8,550 bases of DNA from Chromatiales bacterium (GCA_031285245.1 JAITWN010000089.1:1-8550), one strand, 5' to 3'. Shown: positions 1 through 8,443, numbered from the stretch's first letter. Program-made: numbers and translations. The notes: generated by a model not told the origin, from the sequence alone.

Positions 1-1
1 G

Positions 2-97
2 CGTCGCCGTCGGCGCGCGCGCGGTGCTTCGCGTGACGAACAGCCTGCGCCGCCCGCTCAAGACAGAGGCCCAGATGAAGGCTCCTCTGGCGAGTAA
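2..97 (+). CDS. Possible C-terminal tail of an upstream gene (partial, uncertain)
   Basis: An open frame runs in from the left edge to a TAA at 95-97. It encodes about 31 residues, beginning with an arginine run and continuing into a Pro/Asp/Glu/Gly/Ser-rich stretch. This resembles the disordered basic tails of RNA-binding proteins such as DEAD-box helicases, but no domain is visible. A second frame (3-137, stop TAA at 135-137) is also open and has more GC-rich third positions, so the frame choice is unsure. A promoter begins just downstream at 143, consistent with an upstream gene ending here. The product cannot be identified. Confidence 0.2.
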   Translation, partial: RRRRRARGASRDEQPAPPAQDRGPDEGSSGE

Positions 98-142
98 CTA
101 TTGCTGTGTTGGCGTGAACCTTCGATTCGGCCGATAAGTTCG

Positions 143-171
143 TTGAACACACTTGGCGCTTGGTCTATAGT
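143..171 (+). promoter_or_regulatory. Sigma70-type promoter of the leuA operon
   Basis: The -35 element TTGAAC (143-148) and -10 element TATAGT (166-171) are separated by exactly 17 bp. Four of six and five of six bases match the sigma70 consensus. The predicted transcription start is near 177-179, giving a leuA leader of roughly 290 nt. That is long for a housekeeping gene and suits leader-based control. The call is by eye and no start site has been measured. Confidence 0.7.
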
Positions 172-178
172 CCACCCC

Positions 179-277
179 ATGAATGCAAAGCAGCATGACG
201 GTTTTTCTCTCTTTGGCCAGGGCGCCCGCCCGGTCGCGCTTGCTTTTGCTCTGCTGTTGTCCCCCCTGCTGCCTTAG
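179..277 (+). CDS. Alternative overlapping short leader frame, Leu-rich
   Basis: A second 32-codon frame starts at ATG 179, essentially at the predicted transcription start, and ends at TAG 275-277. Its C-terminal residues 20-32 read ALAFALLLSPLLP, with three adjacent Leu codons (CTG CTG TTG, 251-259) and then a CTG CTG pair (266-271). It overlaps the 195-311 frame almost completely in a different register, so at most one is probably the true leader peptide. If translated, it would need leaderless initiation because almost no 5' untranslated RNA precedes it. I favour the 195 frame because of its longer Leu run. Confidence 0.2.
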   Translation: MNAKQHDGFSLFGQGARPVALAFALLLSPLLP

Positions 278-311
278 CGCAGCTACTCATACTTCCACGA
301 TCATCGATTAG
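195..311 (+). CDS. Candidate leucine attenuation leader peptide (leuL-like)
   Basis: This short frame encodes 38 residues, from ATG 195 to TAG 309-311, and starts about 16 nt after the predicted transcription start. Its core, residues 16-27, reads LLLLCCCPPCCL, with four adjacent leucine codons (TTG CTT TTG CTC, 240-251), then cysteine and proline codons. E. coli leuL also has four consecutive Leu codons, and the PPC that follows the run recalls the PPC after the Val/Ile run in the E. coli ilvL leader. The C-terminus is Thr/Ser/Ile-rich. Position between promoter and leuA fits a ribosome-stalling sensor of charged tRNA-Leu. Weak points: no good Shine-Dalgarno sequence is visible, and I found no canonical terminator with a U-run downstream. 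The function is inferred. Confidence 0.5.
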   Translation: MTVFLSLARAPARSRLLLLCCCPPCCLSAATHTSTIID

Positions 312-338
312 TTTTTGTGTCCGCCTTCGGCGAGCGGG

Positions 339-389
339 AGCCTGTTACAGGTTTCGCGTGATCGAAGCGTAGACCTGAAGCGCAAACCT
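339..389 (+). promoter_or_regulatory. Mutually exclusive RNA hairpins in the leuA leader
   Basis: The segment 348-357 (CAGGTTTCGC) can pair in three competing ways. It can pair with AGCCTG at 339-344, with GCGTAGACCTG at 367-377 (about ten pairs with a one-base bulge), or through AGGTTT (349-354) with AAACCT at 384-389. Alternative pairing of one segment is the hallmark of attenuation leaders. No hairpin here is followed by a U-run, so a classical intrinsic terminator is not evident. Readout could be Rho-dependent, or the structures may be incidental. Pairings were found by eye, without energy calculation. Confidence 0.3.
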
Positions 390-468
390 AGAGACGCAAC
401 TGAGCGCAATCCGGTGTCGTGGTTTCGGATTCCGGTTTAAACTTGGGCGCAGCACAGGAGTCAGCAGC

Positions 469-2007
469 ATGAGCAACAAAGAAAAACTCGTTATTTTCGA
501 TACCACGATGCGCGACGGCGAGCAGAGCCCGGGCGCGGCCATGAGCAAAGAAGAGAAGCTCCGCATCGCGAAAGCGCTGGAGCGCATGCGCGTCGATGTC
601 ATCGAAGCCGGTTTCCCGATCGCAAGTCCAGGCGACTTCGAGGCGGTGCAGGCAGTGGCCGAGGTGGTGAAAGACAGCACGGTGTGCGGTCTTGCACGCG
701 CGCTCGACAAAGACATCGATCGTGCCGGCGAGGCGTTGAAGCCTGCTGTTTCCGGCCGTATCCACACCTTCATAGCGACTTCGCCTATTCACATGGAGCA
801 GAAGCTGCGCATGTCGCCGCAGCAGGTGTTCGAGCAGGCGGTGCATGCGGTCAAACGCGCGCGCAACTACACCGATGATGTCGAATTTTCCGCTGAAGAT
901 GCGGTGCGCTCCGATTTCGATTTTCTGTGCCGGGTTTTCGAGGCTGTGATCAAGGCTGGTGCACGCACCATCAACGTGCCAGATACCGTGGGCTATAGCC
1001 TTCCAGCGCTCTGGGGCGAACGCATCAAGAAACTGATCGAGAATGTGCCGAATGCGGATAAGGTGGTGTGGTCGACGCACTGCCATAACGATCTCGGTAT
1101 GGCGGTCGCGAATTCGCTGGCTGCGGTGATGTCTGGTGCGCGTCAGGTCGAATGCACGATCAACGGCCTTGGCGAGCGCGCGGGCAATGCCAGCCTCGAG
1201 GAAATCGTCATGGCGGTGAAAGTGCGCCGTGATGTATTCACTTGTGACACCGGCATCGATACCACGCTCATTGTGCCGACCTCGAAATTGGTCAGCCAGA
1301 TTACTGGTTATCCGGTGCAGCCGAATAAAGCGGTGGTTGGCGCCAATGCCTTTGCGCATGAATCAGGCATTCATCAAGATGGCGTGCTGAAGAGTCGCGA
1401 GACCTATGAAATCATGCGCGCGCAGGATGTTGGCTGGAGTACCAACAAGCTCACGCTTGGCAAGCTTTCCGGTCGCAATGCTTTTCGCGCGCGTTTGCAG
1501 GAGCTTGGTATCCAGCTCGATGGCGAGGAGGCGCTCAATAACGCATTCGCTCGCTTCAAAGAGCTCGCCGACAAGAAGTCGGAAATTTTCGACGAAGATC
1601 TTCAGGCGCTCGTCAGCGCAGCGTTTCAAGATGAAGGCGAGCGCATCAAGCTCACTTATCTGCGCGTTTGCTCTGAGACCGGCTGCACGCCCGAAGCACA
1701 GATTACCTTGACGGTGGATGCAAAAGTACGCGAGGTGCGATCTGTTGGCGGTGGTCCTGTCGATGCAGCTTTCAAGGCGATCGAGTCAGTCGTTCAGAGC
1801 GGTGCGCAATTACTGCTTTATTCAGTAAACAACATCACCAGCGGCACGGATTCGCAGGGCGAAGTGACCGTGCGCCTGGAAAAAGGTGGGCGTATCGTCA
1901 ACGGCCAGGGTGCGGATACCGACATCGTCATCGCGTCTGCGAAGGCTTATGTCAACGCGCTGAACAGAATGCTCGAACCCCTCGGAAAGATGCATCCGCA
2001 GGTATAA
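469..2007 (+). CDS. leuA: 2-isopropylmalate synthase
   Basis: LeuA condenses acetyl-CoA with 2-oxoisovalerate to form 2-isopropylmalate, the first committed step of leucine biosynthesis in the cytosol. The 512-residue product matches the usual long bacterial form (E. coli LeuA is 523). The N-terminal DRE-TIM barrel shows FDTTMRDGEQ at residues 10-19, the metal ligands in HCHND (H204, H206) and GLGERAGN (ending at N240), and ESGIHQDGVLK around residues 307-317. From about residue 395 the C-terminal LeuA dimer domain follows, which in the family binds leucine for feedback inhibition. The start is supported by AGGAG at 456-460, eight bases before ATG. The gene is preceded by a long leader with Leu-rich short frames, suggesting attenuation as well as feedback control. 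It ends 3 nt before the glycosylase gene, implying cotranscription. Confidence 0.97.
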   Translation: MSNKEKLVIFDTTMRDGEQSPGAAMSKEEKLRIAKALERMRVDVIEAGFPIASPGDFEAVQAVAEVVKDSTVCGLARALDKDIDRAGEALKPAVSGRIHTFIATSPIHMEQKLRMSPQQVFEQAVHAVKRARNYTDDVEFSAEDAVRSDFDFLCRVFEAVIKAGARTINVPDTVGYSLPALWGERIKKLIENVPNADKVVWSTHCHNDLGMAVANSLAAVMSGARQVECTINGLGERAGNASLEEIVMAVKVRRDVFTCDTGIDTTLIVPTSKLVSQITGYPVQPNKAVVGANAFAHESGIHQDGVLKSRETYEIMRAQDVGWSTNKLTLGKLSGRNAFRARLQELGIQLDGEEALNNAFARFKELADKKSEIFDEDLQALVSAAFQDEGERIKLTYLRVCSETGCTPEAQITLTVDAKVREVRSVGGGPVDAAFKAIESVVQSGAQLLLYSVNNITSGTDSQGEVTVRLEKGGRIVNGQGADTDIVIASAKAYVNALNRMLEPLGKMHPQV

Positions 2008-2010
2008 GTC

Positions 2011-2682
2011 ATGGATAGGCGGGCGCTCGATTATCTGCACGCCATGGGTATCCAGCCCTGGGCTGAGCGTCGTGTGGCGGTGGAAGTATTAACGCCACTG
2101 GTGCCGGAAGAGCCTATCACGGATGGTGGCCCGGGCTGGGAAGAGCTTGAAGCGCAGGTGCGAGTTTGTACGCGCTGTGATCTCTATCGCACGCGTCAGA
2201 ATCCCGTGTTTGGAGTTGGTAACCGCAGCGCTGAGCTGATGATCATAGGTGAGGCGCCGGGTGCGGAAGAAGATCGGCGCGGTGAGCCATTCGTAGGGCG
2301 CGCAGGGCAACTGCTCAATGAAATGCTGGTGGCGATCGGGCTCGCGCGTGAAGCGGTTTATATCGCCAATGTGTTGAAGTCACGCCCGCTGCAGAATCGT
2401 GATCCACGGCCTGATGAAGTGGCGGCCTGTGAGCCATATCTGCGCCGTCAGCTTGCTCTGGTGCGCCCGAAGCTCATCCTTGCTGTCGGGCGCATTGCAT
2501 CCCAGAATCTGCTCAAAACGGATACGCGCATTGGCACTTTGCGTGGCCGGGTACATGATTATGCGGGTACGCCACTGGTGGTGACGTATCACCCAGCCTA
2601 TCTGCTGCGCACGCCGCTCGACAAGCGTAAAGCCTGGGATGATTTGCGACTCGTAGTTCGTCTGCTGTCCGGAGTCGCCTGA
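2011..2682 (+). CDS. Family 4 uracil-DNA glycosylase (Fe-S type)
   Basis: This enzyme type removes uracil from DNA, arising from cytosine deamination or dUTP misincorporation, to start base excision repair. The 223-residue product has the family 4 signatures: CTRCDLYRTRQNPVFGVG (53-70), the active-site motif GEAPGAEEDRRGEPFVGRAGQ (80-100 region), NVLKSRPLQNRDP (120-132), and the C-terminal YHPAYLLR (193-200) corresponding to the conserved HP motif. Family members hold a [4Fe-4S] cluster with four cysteines. Here C53, C56 and C140 are present, but the position usually filled by Cys in the K-C-R-P motif is S124. The first about 45 residues are a variable N-terminal extension. The start is 3 nt after leuA's stop, with only a weak AGG (2000-2001 region) as possible ribosome-binding site, so translational coupling is likely. 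Family identity is secure; cluster occupancy is uncertain. Confidence 0.93.
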   Translation: MDRRALDYLHAMGIQPWAERRVAVEVLTPLVPEEPITDGGPGWEELEAQVRVCTRCDLYRTRQNPVFGVGNRSAELMIIGEAPGAEEDRRGEPFVGRAGQLLNEMLVAIGLAREAVYIANVLKSRPLQNRDPRPDEVAACEPYLRRQLALVRPKLILAVGRIASQNLLKTDTRIGTLRGRVHDYAGTPLVVTYHPAYLLRTPLDKRKAWDDLRLVVRLLSGVA

Positions 2683-2729
2683 AGGGCGACGGTGATATAT
2701 CGAACGCTGCGTGAGAGAGTCATCCACCG

Positions 2730-3239
2730 ATGGTCCTCAATCGAAAACAGGCGCCGAATTTGAATCGATCTGCTCCGGATCGCGGCCTCGTGTCAGCGCT
2801 GAATTTTCAACCGATGCGCTTGGAGGACGTCGATCGCGTTATGGCGATCGAGCGCCACGCCTACGAATTCCCCTGGACTGAAGGCATTTTTCGCGACTGT
2901 ATTCGCGCTGGCTATTACTGTTGCGTGCTGGTGAGAGAGGACGCGCTGCTGGGGTATGGCGTGATGGCGGTAGCGGTGGAGGAGGCGCATGCGCTGAATC
3001 TGTGCATCGATCCGCAGGCGCAGGGGCAAGGTTATGGGCGCGCGTTGCTCGACCATCTGATGCGTAAGGCTCGCCTTGCGGGTGCTGCGCGCATGCTGCT
3101 CGAAGTCAGGGTTTCCAATTTTATCGCGCAGGCACTTTATGCAAGCGTCGGCTTCATCGAAATTGGTGTGCGCAGGAATTACTATCCGGATCGCGGTGGT
3201 CGCGAGGATGCAATCGTATTGTCGCGGATGATGGTTTAG
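2730..3239 (+). CDS. rimI: Ribosomal protein S18 alanine N-acetyltransferase RimI
   Basis: RimI is a GNAT enzyme that transfers acetyl from acetyl-CoA to the N-terminal alanine of ribosomal protein S18. The 169-residue product shows the HAYEFPWTEGIF region (43-54), the acetyl-CoA binding loop QAQGQGYGRALL (96-107), LEVRVSN (124-130) and the family-typical C-terminal RRNYYPDRGGREDAI (148-162). E125 and Y137 align with the catalytic Glu and Tyr described in Salmonella RimI. It is about 20 residues longer at the N-terminus than E. coli RimI (148). ATG 2730 has a purine-rich GAGAGAG (2713-2719) upstream. A GTG at 2790 would give a family-typical length but lacks a Shine-Dalgarno sequence. It follows the glycosylase gene by 47 nt and is the last gene before a strong terminator. 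Confidence 0.92.
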   Translation: MVLNRKQAPNLNRSAPDRGLVSALNFQPMRLEDVDRVMAIERHAYEFPWTEGIFRDCIRAGYYCCVLVREDALLGYGVMAVAVEEAHALNLCIDPQAQGQGYGRALLDHLMRKARLAGAARMLLEVRVSNFIAQALYASVGFIEIGVRRNYYPDRGGREDAIVLSRMMV

Positions 3240-3258
3240 ATGATTGCTCGCCGTACTT

Positions 3259-3293
3259 GAAGAGAGAGCAGCGCCCGCTGCTCTCTCTTTTCT
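3259..3293 (+). terminator. Strong intrinsic terminator after rimI
   Basis: AAGAGAGAGCAGC (3260-3272) pairs perfectly over 13 bp with GCTGCTCTCTCTT (3277-3289) across a GCCC loop. It is followed directly by TTTTCT (3288-3293) as the U-tract on the plus strand. It sits 20 nt beyond the rimI stop. It lies between convergent genes and so also forms a hairpin just past the end of ettA. On that strand the trailing bases are CTTCAAG, so termination there would be weaker. Confidence 0.9.
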
Positions 3294-3302
3294 GAACAGC
3301 CT

Positions 3303-4976
<1,674 letters not shown>

Positions 4977-5097
4977 GGGTGTACCAACGAGTGCTTGGGG
5001 ATGGTTCTAGAAGTCAGCGATGTTAGCATAATCGTTTCCGCCTGCCGCTTTTGTCGGCGCGAAGAAAGGCGGATCCCCATCAATGGCAGGAGTATTC
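4977..5097. promoter_or_regulatory. Divergent promoter region between ettA and prmB
   Basis: This 121-bp gap must drive both flanking genes. On the plus strand CATAAT (5027-5032) resembles a -10 box for prmB, but I see no good -35 at proper spacing. On the minus strand TGCTAACAT (5028-5020) resembles an extended -10 for ettA. The two boxes overlap in the stretch 5020-5032, so expression of the two genes could be mutually interfering. These are by-eye matches of modest quality. Confidence 0.35.
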
Positions 5098-5991
5098 ATG
5101 AGTACAGCAGGTCAGGAGACCGTCGTTCAGGCGATTGAGCGATTGGCGGAGCGTTTCGATACGGCGGATTTGAGCTTCGGCCACGGCACGGATAATGCGC
5201 TCGATGATGCTGCGCATCTGGTGCTTGCTGGTCTGGGCTTGCCGCTCGATGTGCCGGATTCAGTGTTTGATAGACCGCTCAGCGCTGCCGAAAGTAAGCT
5301 CCTGGCGCAGCTTGCCACGCGTCGCATAGAAGAACGCGTGCCGACTGCTTATCTGACGCATATGACTTGGTTCTGCGGATTGCGCTTTTATGTCGATGAG
5401 CGCGTGCTCGTGCCGCGCTCGCCGATTGCGGAATTGATTGAGGCTGGTTTCGAGCCTTGGGTGCAGCCAGATCAGCCAGTGCGGCGCATTCTCGATATCG
5501 GTACCGGCAGTGCTTGTATCGCTATCGCCTGCGCTTATGCCTTTCCGGAAGCAGAGGTAGATGCTGTCGATATTTCCGAAGATGCGCTTACCGTGGCGCG
5601 ACGCAACATTGCCGATCATGAGTTGCAGGCACGAGTGCGCGCGGTGCGCAGTGATGTTTACGACGGGCTTGCTGAGCAGCGTTACGACATCATCGTCAGT
5701 AATCCGCCTTATGTCGATGGGGAGCTGATGCGCGAATTGCCGGATGAATATAGGCATGAGCCTGTGCTCGGGCTGGCGGCGGGTGAAGATGGCACCGATG
5801 TAGTGCTGCGCATTCTGCAAGGCGCGCGTTCGCGCTTGCAGCCCCAGGGCATCCTTGTCGTTGAGGTGGGTGATGCGCGTGAAGCGTTGGAGCAGCGTTT
5901 TCCGCGACTGCCGTTTTTGTGGCTGGAATTTGAGCGCGGCGGGCACGGCGTATTCATGATTTCCGCTGCTGATCTTGATGTTGTCTTGTAG
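5098..5991 (+). CDS. prmB: Ribosomal protein L3 N5-glutamine methyltransferase PrmB
   Basis: PrmB uses S-adenosylmethionine to methylate a glutamine side chain of ribosomal protein L3 during 50S assembly. The helical N-terminal substrate-recognition part includes FGHGTDNALDDA (27-38) and WFCGLRFYVDERVLVPRSPI (91-110), strongly PrmB-like and unlike the release-factor enzyme PrmC. The Rossmann methyltransferase domain has the SAM motif DIGTGSACIAIACAYAFP (133-150), the acidic DAVDIS loop (155-160) and the catalytic NPPY at 202-205. The C-terminus WLEFERGGHGVFM (275-287) is also family-typical. I choose ATG 5098 because AGGAG (5088-5092) precedes it by five bases, giving 297 residues. ATG 5083 in frame would add five residues. 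It sits 64 nt upstream of aroC, a neighbour pair seen in E. coli too. Confidence 0.95.
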   Translation: MSTAGQETVVQAIERLAERFDTADLSFGHGTDNALDDAAHLVLAGLGLPLDVPDSVFDRPLSAAESKLLAQLATRRIEERVPTAYLTHMTWFCGLRFYVDERVLVPRSPIAELIEAGFEPWVQPDQPVRRILDIGTGSACIAIACAYAFPEAEVDAVDISEDALTVARRNIADHELQARVRAVRSDVYDGLAEQRYDIIVSNPPYVDGELMRELPDEYRHEPVLGLAAGEDGTDVVLRILQGARSRLQPQGILVVEVGDAREALEQRFPRLPFLWLEFERGGHGVFMISAADLDVVL

Positions 5992-6055
5992 CGCCTTGTT
6001 AGGGCGGGGCGGTTGTGTTTTGATATGCGCTTCCTGATTTTTGCGGTTGCCCCCG

Positions 6056-7162
6056 ATGTCCGGTAACACTTATGGCAGGCTTTTCACGGTAACCAGCTTT
6101 GGCGAAAGCCATGGGCCGGCGATCGGCTGTGTGGTCGATGGTTGCCCGCCCGGGCTTGCGTTGTCGGAAGCTGATCTCCAGGGCGATCTCGATCGGCGCA
6201 AGCCGGGCACGTCGCGTCATGTCACGCAGCGTCGCGAGAGCGATGAAGTGCGCATCCTGTCCGGTGTGTTTGAAGGCCGTACCACCGGTACGCCGATCGC
6301 GATGCTGATCGAAAATACTGATCAGCGCTCGCAGGACTACTCCAAGATCATGGATCGCTTTCGCCCCGGGCATGCTGATTACAGCTATCAGCAGAAATTC
6401 GGTTTGCGTGATTACCGCGGCGGTGGGCGTTCGTCTGCGCGCGAAACTGCTTCGCGCGTTGCCGCGGGCGCCATCGCCAAGAAATATCTGCGTGAGCGCT
6501 GCGGCATTCTCGTGCGCGGCTATCTCGCGCAGCTTGGATCGATTCGCACGAAAGCTTTCGACTGGGATGAGGTCGAGCGCAATCCCTTCTTCAGTCCTGA
6601 TGCGAACAAGGTAGCTGAGATGGAAGCGTACATGGATGCGCTGCGCAAATCCGGCGATTCCGTGGGCGCGCGCATCAATGTAGTGGCAAGCGGCATGATC
6701 CCCGGTTTGGGCGAGCCTATCTTCGATCGTCTCGATGCAGACATCGCGCACGCACTGATGAGCATCAATGCAGTCAAAGGCGTCGAGATCGGAGCTGGCT
6801 TTGCGAGCATCGAGCAAAAAGGCAGTCAGCATCGCGATGAGATGACACCGCAAGGGTTTGTTGGTAATGATGCTGGCGGAATTCTCGGCGGCATTTCCAC
6901 CGGGCAGGACATCATCGCCAGTATTGCGCTCAAACCAACATCGAGTGTTCGCTTGCCAGGGCGTACCGTAAATCTTCATGGCGAGCCGGTCGAAGTCGTT
7001 ACTACAGGTCGCCATGATCCTTGTGTAGGCATACGCGCTACGCCCATCGCTGAGGCGATGCTGGCGATCGTGCTGATGGATCATTTGCTGCGTCATCGCG
7101 GGCAGAATGCCGATGTGCGATCGCAGACGCCTGTCATTGCTGCGGGAACGAACGAGAAGTGA
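6056..7162 (+). CDS. aroC: Chorismate synthase
   Basis: AroC converts 5-enolpyruvylshikimate-3-phosphate to chorismate with reduced FMN, the last step of the shared shikimate pathway to aromatic amino acids and folate. The 368-residue product (E. coli 361) starts MSGNTYGRLF, the standard family opening. The frame is open slightly further, to a TTG at 6041, but the family N-terminus fits ATG 6056. Conserved blocks are GESHGPAIGCVVDGCPPG (16-33), with H19, PGHADY (H106), RGGGRSSARETASRVAAGAIA (121-141 region), NDAGGILGGISTGQDI (271-286), and the C-terminal RHDPCVGIRATPIAEAM (319-335). No clear Shine-Dalgarno precedes the start, so coupling with upstream prmB is possible. All active-site blocks I can recognise are present. 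Confidence 0.96.
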   Translation: MSGNTYGRLFTVTSFGESHGPAIGCVVDGCPPGLALSEADLQGDLDRRKPGTSRHVTQRRESDEVRILSGVFEGRTTGTPIAMLIENTDQRSQDYSKIMDRFRPGHADYSYQQKFGLRDYRGGGRSSARETASRVAAGAIAKKYLRERCGILVRGYLAQLGSIRTKAFDWDEVERNPFFSPDANKVAEMEAYMDALRKSGDSVGARINVVASGMIPGLGEPIFDRLDADIAHALMSINAVKGVEIGAGFASIEQKGSQHRDEMTPQGFVGNDAGGILGGISTGQDIIASIALKPTSSVRLPGRTVNLHGEPVEVVTTGRHDPCVGIRATPIAEAMLAIVLMDHLLRHRGQNADVRSQTPVIAAGTNEK

Positions 7163-7181
7163 GATGTAGAAGGTAGAAGAA

Positions 7182-7199
7182 CGGCGCGTGTCTGCGCCG
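7182..7199 (+). other. GC-rich hairpin between aroC and the MFS gene
   Basis: CGGCGC (7182-7187) pairs perfectly with GCGCCG (7194-7199) across a six-base loop. The bases after it (GGATCGAGG) contain no T-run, so this is not a standard intrinsic terminator. It may stabilise or separate mRNA segments, or be incidental. Confidence 0.35.
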
Positions 7200-7237
7200 G
7201 GATCGAGGCCGCGTCCTCTCACTTTCTGCTTGCTTCC

Positions 7238-8443
7238 ATGTATCTGCGTCACTCCATCTTCTATTTTTTCTACTTCGCCGCACTCGGCGTGCTGGTGCCT
7301 TATTGGGCTGTCTATCTGCAAGGGCGCGGTTTCAGCGCGGTTGAGATTGGCGAGCTGATCGCTATTACGATGGCGACCAAGGTGGTGGCACCAGTGCTCT
7401 GGGGCTGGGCGGCGGATCTGCGTGGACAGCGTTTGATGGTTGTGCGCTCAGCGGTGTTGCTCGCAACGATTGTGTTTGCCGGTGTTTTTCTCGGTGATGG
7501 TTATTGGTGGTTAGTGCTGGTGATGGCGGTGTTCAGCTTTTTCTGGAACGCTGCCTTGCCGCAATTCGAAGCCATCACCATGAGTCGGCTCGGTAGTGAA
7601 GTGCATCGTTACAGCAGCATCCGGCTGTGGGGTTCTGTGGGCTTCGTTGTTACTGCGGCTGGATTCGGATTAGTACTTGATCATTATGGCGCATCGCAGG
7701 TTCCGATCGCGCTGTTCATGCTGTTTGCTGCGGTCTGTTTGTCTGTGCTGTTTGTGTCTGTTGATTCAAAGGCGATGCTCGCATCGAAGAGTGCAGCAGA
7801 GGAAGAAAGGCAATCGCTGTGGTCGCTACTGAAGCGTCGTCGCATCGCTGCGCTGTTGGCGGTGTGTTTTCTGATGCAGCTCAGTCATGGCCCGTATTAC
7901 AGCTTCTTTTCAATTCATCTCGACAATCACGGCTATCCGCGCTGGCTGGTTGGTCAGTTGTGGGCACTCGGTGTGGTGGCTGAGATTGTGGCGTTTCTGG
8001 TCATGCGCCGTTTGTATCAGCGTTTTAGTGCGCGTGATCTGTTGCTCGCCAGTCTGGCGCTTACCAGCCTGCGCTGGGTATTGATTGCGCTGTTTACCAC
8101 GCGCCTGAGTGTGATCGTGTTTGCGCAATTGCTGCATGCGGCGAGCTTCGGTGTTTATCACGCCATCGTGATTGCGCTCATTCATGAATCTTTTCAGGGA
8201 CGCCATCAGGGTAGGGGGCAGGCGCTCTATAGCAGTATCAGTTTCGGCGCAGGCGGCGCGATTGGCAGCTTGTATGCGGGATATCTGTGGGATTCAGCAG
8301 GCGCAACGCCAACATTTCTGTTCGCGGCACTGGCAAGTGCGGCTGCTTTTGTGATCGCGCTGCGAAGCGAGGTCGGTGTTGCAGAGCGGCGATCAGCTGG
8401 CGCCTCGGGCGCGCAGGAAAGGCTGTTTGACGATCGTCAGTGA
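7238..8443 (+). CDS. Major facilitator superfamily transporter (HcaT/phenylpropionate-like subgroup)
   Basis: This is a 401-residue inner-membrane protein with about twelve hydrophobic helices, roughly at 7-27, 37-57, 67-85, 88-108, 129-147, 153-175, 204-225, 236-256, 267-287, 290-315, 331-350 and 357-375. A hydrophilic central loop (about 176-203) separates the two six-helix halves. The first helix pattern YFFYFAALGVLVPYWAVYLQ followed by GFSAVEIGEL and the loop WGWAADLRGQR (MFS motif A) is typical of the MFS_1-like group that includes E. coli HcaT. That similarity does not establish a substrate. Basic and disordered residues follow the last helix. No good ribosome-binding site is seen upstream. 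It follows aroC by 75 nt, with a GC hairpin but no U-run between, so readthrough from prmB-aroC is plausible. Confidence 0.85.
   Translation: MYLRHSIFYFFYFAALGVLVPYWAVYLQGRGFSAVEIGELIAITMATKVVAPVLWGWAADLRGQRLMVVRSAVLLATIVFAGVFLGDGYWWLVLVMAVFSFFWNAALPQFEAITMSRLGSEVHRYSSIRLWGSVGFVVTAAGFGLVLDHYGASQVPIALFMLFAAVCLSVLFVSVDSKAMLASKSAAEEERQSLWSLLKRRRIAALLAVCFLMQLSHGPYYSFFSIHLDNHGYPRWLVGQLWALGVVAEIVAFLVMRRLYQRFSARDLLLASLALTSLRWVLIALFTTRLSVIVFAQLLHAASFGVYHAIVIALIHESFQGRHQGRGQALYSSISFGAGGAIGSLYAGYLWDSAGATPTFLFAALASAAAFVIALRSEVGVAERRSAGASGAQERLFDDRQ

Noticed and set aside
309..320. U-tract terminator at GTTTTTGTG just after the leader frame
   Set aside because: The T-run at 312-316 is preceded only by the near-palindrome CGATCATCG, which cannot form a stable stem.
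388..1359. A 323-codon minus-strand open frame opposite leuA
   Set aside because: It is antisense to the confident leuA and covers its promoter-proximal leader. The His/Arg-rich composition has no recognisable motif, so it is a shadow frame.
7182..7199. Intrinsic terminator between aroC and the MFS gene
   Set aside because: The six-pair stem is perfect, but no T-run follows, so it is listed only as a hairpin.
5999..7321. A 440-codon open frame on the minus strand opposite aroC
   Set aside because: It lies entirely antisense to the well-conserved aroC and extends into the MFS gene start. Its product is rich in His, Arg and Ala with no domain, as expected from reading the complement of a GC-biased gene.
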